Source of the DNA: Sabellastarte sp. h YS-2021
Lineage: Eukaryota; Annelida; Polychaeta; Sabellida; Sabellidae
DNA length: 64,000 nt
Assembly (NCBI GenBank): GCA_964017235.1
Contig: OZ024935.1
Location: forward strand, 88,007,052 to 88,071,051
Direction: 5' to 3'
In this document: positions 60,397-64,000 of the stretch, piece by piece
Numbering within the stretch: position 1 is the stretch's first letter
How the letters are laid out: every line of letters starts with the position of its first letter
The notes under the pieces: generated by a model
Told to the model about the DNA's origin: nothing
The model's input: only the letters and a program-made list of their open reading frames with translations
The model's database searches: none
Translations under genes and position numbers: made by a program

Positions 60397-60786
60397 ACTT
60401 CATGAATGACATATATGGAAAAATATATCACAAGTATAGATGATAATATCATACAAAGCCATATATATTTAGTTTTTCACTTTTAATGTAGAGACTGAAG
60501 GGCGAGTATGCACATTGCTATTCTTTAAGCTTTAAACCTGGATTCTAACGTAATTTGTAATCCTCCTTTGACATGATATTCTCCTCTTGAAATGACGAAT
60601 TATTATGTGATTTCCTATCCCTGAGTAGGAATATTTTTCTGATGTATGACAACACTGTTTGTAAACTTACTGCCTTTATTGTCCACAGTGGTACTACATC
60701 AGTAGAATTATGTATTGCTTCGAATGAACAGTTGAAAAGCAAATATCATGCATTAAGGATAATATGTGTGTCAAATGTTATTTCAG

Positions 60787-61676
60787 GATTACAGAAAAAC
60801 TTCAACATCGATTGGCATGATATCCAAATTGAGGGAGTCCCATTACGCAAAGGTACCAAGGTTTTTAAAGGATACTATGCAGGACATGTATATGCAATGA
60901 AGCGTATTTTTTGGAAGACAAAGGAAAAGGAAGAGGTTCTGCGAAATGTAGCAAGATGGGGCAGTGTAAGTCATGAGAACATAGCAGCTTGGTGTGGGCA
61001 AACCCAACCTGAAGACTCGGGCATGTGTGTTTTGATGGAGTTTGTGCGCAGGAGTGACCTGGCAAGCTATATTTCACCTCAGTTCGGCCAAAGACCATTA
61101 CAAAAAGAGCATGGCATTGATATTATGATAGGTATTTCTTCTGCTGTATCATTTTTGCACAGCAATAAGATCATCCACGGAAACCTTAAGCCATCCTGTA
61201 TTATGGTATCAGACATAGCTCACAATGTGAAAAATAATCATCCTGTGAAAGTCCTCTTGTGTGGTTTCCCCACATCGGTGACAGGAGCTGATACAGAAGA
61301 TCGGAGTACTTTTCAAGATGCTTTTTACATGGCCAAAGAAATTCTTGTGAAAAATGAAACACCCACAGAAGAGTCTGATGTCTGGAGTATGGGTGTGATA
61401 GCATTTGAAGTCTTTGTGGAGAGGGAATACTGGCTGGAGACTGAAATTAGGAATGTTAAGGACAAAATGGATAATGAACAACATTCGCCACAAAGAGAAA
61501 AACTTTACAATATGCAGAATCCACCTCCATTTTACAAACCCATTTTGAGGGCTTTAAAGTATGCTAAACCCGAAAGAATAACATCAAAAGCAATGGCAGA
61601 TTCCTTTAAGGAATGTCAAGATGAAGTAGCTATCAGGGGAAACGAGAAACGGAAGAAAAAATATGAAAGAAACTGA
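60787..61676 (+). CDS. Ankyrin-pseudokinase gene, terminal kinase-fold exon
   Basis: This terminal exon runs from acceptor atttcag to TGA 61674-61676 and holds a complete kinase fold of about 270 residues. VYAMKRIFW keeps the ATP-site Lys. Helix C is EVLRNVARWG, followed by SHENIAAWCG and a hinge near VLMEFVRRSDL. The catalytic loop reads HGNLKPSCIM (Asn for the catalytic Asp) and the DFG position reads CGF. YMAKEIL replaces APE, and DVWSMGVIAFEVF keeps the structural Asp of helix F. It is therefore a predicted pseudokinase. A basic tail (NEKRKKKYERN) ends the protein. The ankyrin-pseudokinase layout recalls RNase L, but no RNase (KEN) domain follows. Confidence 0.88.
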
Positions 61677-64000
61677 AAACAGAAGGAAATGTATGACAGG
61701 CTTTTGTTTTATAGTCAGCATGTATTGTTGTGTTATTTTATAAGATATAATTTTGTGCTAACCTTTTGTAATTGTGCTTTGTGTTCATTTACGTTGTTCA
61801 GTTTATGCATTAATTTGCCAGTTAATGGTAAATTCAAATGGTATCACACCAATTTTTATACAACTTTTTTACCTCTGTCTAGGAAAATTTGTTAATAGTG
61901 GCTGTTTCTTTCATTGTATATTTTTCTGTGTTGACAATTACTCCAGAACTTATGGATTCCTCTTTATAATTTTTATGTGGTTAAAGCCTAACCTAAGGCA
62001 GATGTGGTAAAATTTTGCGCAAGATACCAAGTCCCAGATTTTTCAAGCATTTGTTTTCAGCTATTGTATTCTGAGAATAGTAGATGAAATCGATTTTGAC
62101 TATTCTTTATCATACTTACTTTTACCTTATAAGCTATGTATTCTCTAAAGCCTCTCTTACACCCCAGCATACATGCACGTGCATCCTGGTTACAGAGAAA
62201 AAAATGGTCATTTTGCAAAGGAACCCTCAAAGTAAACTTGATATTTTATAAGAGAATGTCAAGTTTGCAGAGACCCCACAATGAAAATTGGCATGCACTT
62301 TATTCTCTGCGTGCTTGCAGTATAGCTACAAATGCATCCATAGCTTAAGGGTAACTTACGAGATACTTGGGCACGTGCATTCACCGTTGCAAGTGTTGTA
62401 TGTTCTCCCTATTTACTTACATTGTTTACCTTGCATGCATGAACTTTCAGCATTCCCGGTCCTTTACTGTTGGTCTAGGCATTCAGATAACAAAACTGGG
62501 CCTTCTTCACATTTTAATGTAAAAACATATTTCAGTAAACTTTTGACATTTTTAGTGAAGAACCCCATTCCTAGTCTTTTGAAAGTATTCAGTATTCTTT
62601 GACCTTCTCTGCTTCTGTTCTCCCACACTGGTATTGTTTTTCCCTGTGCATCTATTTGAGCTAATTTTTACTCTTAATAAGTCCTTTGGGTGTTTTACTC
62701 TGGTTTCTCTTCTTTTATATGTACAGGAAAAATTCATCTACAAGGTTCAAGCAAAACTACAGATAAACTACATATTTTTAAAGTAAATACCCTCCATCTC
62801 TCCCACCCTTCCACAAGTTGCTTCCATGCTGCAAAAAATTGACTGTAGTCAGTGAGAGCATAAATGTCAAGCTGAAGAGTAAATTGTTGTCAGTAATAAA
62901 GTACTGAATCGTTAACTCATCAATTCTAGATAATTTCACATTAATTGTAAGAACTTATAAACATCAGATTTGGCTATATTTGACATCAAGTAGATGTAAC
63001 TGATACAAGTGAATTACGTTACTACTTTGTGAATTACGTTACTTCATGTTAAATGCAATAGTAAAACAATGTTCACTGCACACTAATCTTTAATACTGCT
63101 CTGATTGAAAATTTTATATCTACTCTAATACTTACACACTTCTCCCATACACTTTGACAGGGTACATAAAAATAATCTATGACATAACGACCTAGTACAA
63201 TAATAGTTATTTTTAACAAGTGTTGTGTGCAACAGAATGTAAAATAATAAAACTGTCTAATTCTGTCATTTCTTCTATGTGGTCTTCTCCATGCTGCAGT
63301 CAACTGCTTGTGAAAAATATTCCTATTTTCTTCAGATCACAGAAACGTAATTCACAGTAACATAATTCACTGAATTATATTAAATCAAATATAAAACTGA
63401 GAGCTTTGTATTGATATTGTTGTAATTCTGATACACAACAAGGGCCAACATATGCTTGTCATATATAGTCTTCTTGTCATCTTCATATCTTGAAGAAATT
63501 TAAAATGACTGGTAATGTAATTCACATGAGAAAATACAGAATTCTATTTTTTGGAATTTCCCTAAAAATTGCTTGTATTTGTAATCTTCTGCTGAAATAT
63601 TGCTTTCACATTCTGATAATCAACTAATTCAGGGATTATTTGCACTAAAAAGCTAGACTTTCCAAATTACCAAATGTGTAAAAATTAAGTGTTTGTACTG
63701 GTAATGTAATTCACAAGAATATTTTGGACATTTCCAAATTGGGAAAAAATATAATATTTTGCTAACCTCTTTCAAAAGTACTTTTGATATTTGCATGGTG
63801 GAGATTAACTGGAAGCTAAGCAGTATTGACTTAACCCCAGTTAACCACATTAAAGAGAAAAAAATGTTATTGAAATTTTATTATCCAGGCTTTGTACACT
63901 GTTTTTTGGAGTTATACTTCAATAGTAAGTTTCAGTAATAAAAGTACACTAAACCATATCAAACCATATATCACCAGATTCATCAAAATCTATGTCTCAT
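61677..64000 (+). other. 3' UTR and downstream sequence
   Basis: No further ORF is credible. Candidate poly(A) signals AATAAA lie at 62896-62901 and 63246-63251, far from the stop, so the true 3' end is unknown. From 63009 to 63720 the word gtgaattac/gtaattcac recurs in both orientations, possibly a degenerate inverted-repeat element. Confidence 0.4.

Noticed and set aside
59585..60412. 275-codon open frame on the - strand made of SHSHKLESRSHKIA-type repeats
   Set aside because: It is the 21-bp minisatellite of the foldback element read in a frame without stops (21 nt = 7 codons). The same arrays are open in both orientations and in the other copy at 43107-43562 and 44427-44798.
61400..61676. 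RNase L/IRE1-type KEN nuclease domain after the kinase fold
   Set aside because: The remaining 90 or so residues lack the KEN signature and end in a basic tail; only kinase C-lobe and tail are visible.

Overview
This is metazoan nuclear DNA, probably from a marine invertebrate. It is AT-rich, intron-containing and dense with transposable elements (DIRS, Penelope-like, Crypton, MULE, PIF/Harbinger, L1/Tx1-like and CR1/L2-like LINEs, tRNA-derived SINEs and foldback elements). I see no bacterial or viral gene layout. The species cannot be fixed from the sequence; a lophotrochozoan, cnidarian or basal deuterostome all remain possible.

Host gene. One host gene is supported, on the + strand, with six exons at 21842-21910, 22204-22791, 23307-23372, 54749-55051, 57112-58185 and 60787-61676. 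The exons join in one reading frame. Every junction is phase 1 and every internal exon length is a multiple of three. The product is a protein of about 996 or more residues: five ankyrin repeats, Lys/Glu/Ser-rich linkers, nine or ten more ankyrin repeats, then a protein-kinase fold that lacks the catalytic Asp and the DFG Asp (a pseudokinase). The 5' end of the gene is not visible. Its third visible intron is about 31.4 kb and is filled with nested transposons.

Layout. 1 to about 11950: one decayed DIRS retrotransposon on the - strand, split by two L1/Tx1-like LINEs (exact 13-bp target duplications) and a CR1/L2 LINE that itself carries a SINE. 12342-14773: a MULE with an 8-bp duplication and one in-frame stop in its main transposase frame. 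15265-17040: a 156-bp tandem repeat split by an 846-bp MULE-like element. 17200-18406: a Crypton relic split by a hairpin MITE. 18842-19571: two SINEs. 21842-61676: the host gene. Inside its large intron lie a non-autonomous Harbinger split by a Penelope-like element that is split by Harbinger 1 (24853-33866), Harbinger 2 (33870 to about 37520), DIRS and CR1 fragments (38190-39905), a Harbinger remnant (41960-42640), a foldback element (43179-44790), and a second DIRS (about 46080-54016) split by a TTACAACC-ended element that contains Harbinger 3 (47065-51874). Further introns carry a 1.27-kb Harbinger MITE (55650-56920) and a second foldback element (58216-60396).

Most interesting observation. 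The two convergent genes of the Harbinger elements (DDE transposase and MADF-type DNA-binding protein) end in 16-nt stem-loops that match the replication-dependent histone mRNA 3' stem-loop: a 6-bp stem, a 4-nt UNUN loop and usually an ACCA/ACCCA tail. They lie about 20-55 nt past the stop where the stop can be seen, recur in four element copies, and several stems show covarying base changes. This suggests, as inference, that these transposons may borrow the host's histone-type, S-phase-linked mRNA 3'-end machinery.
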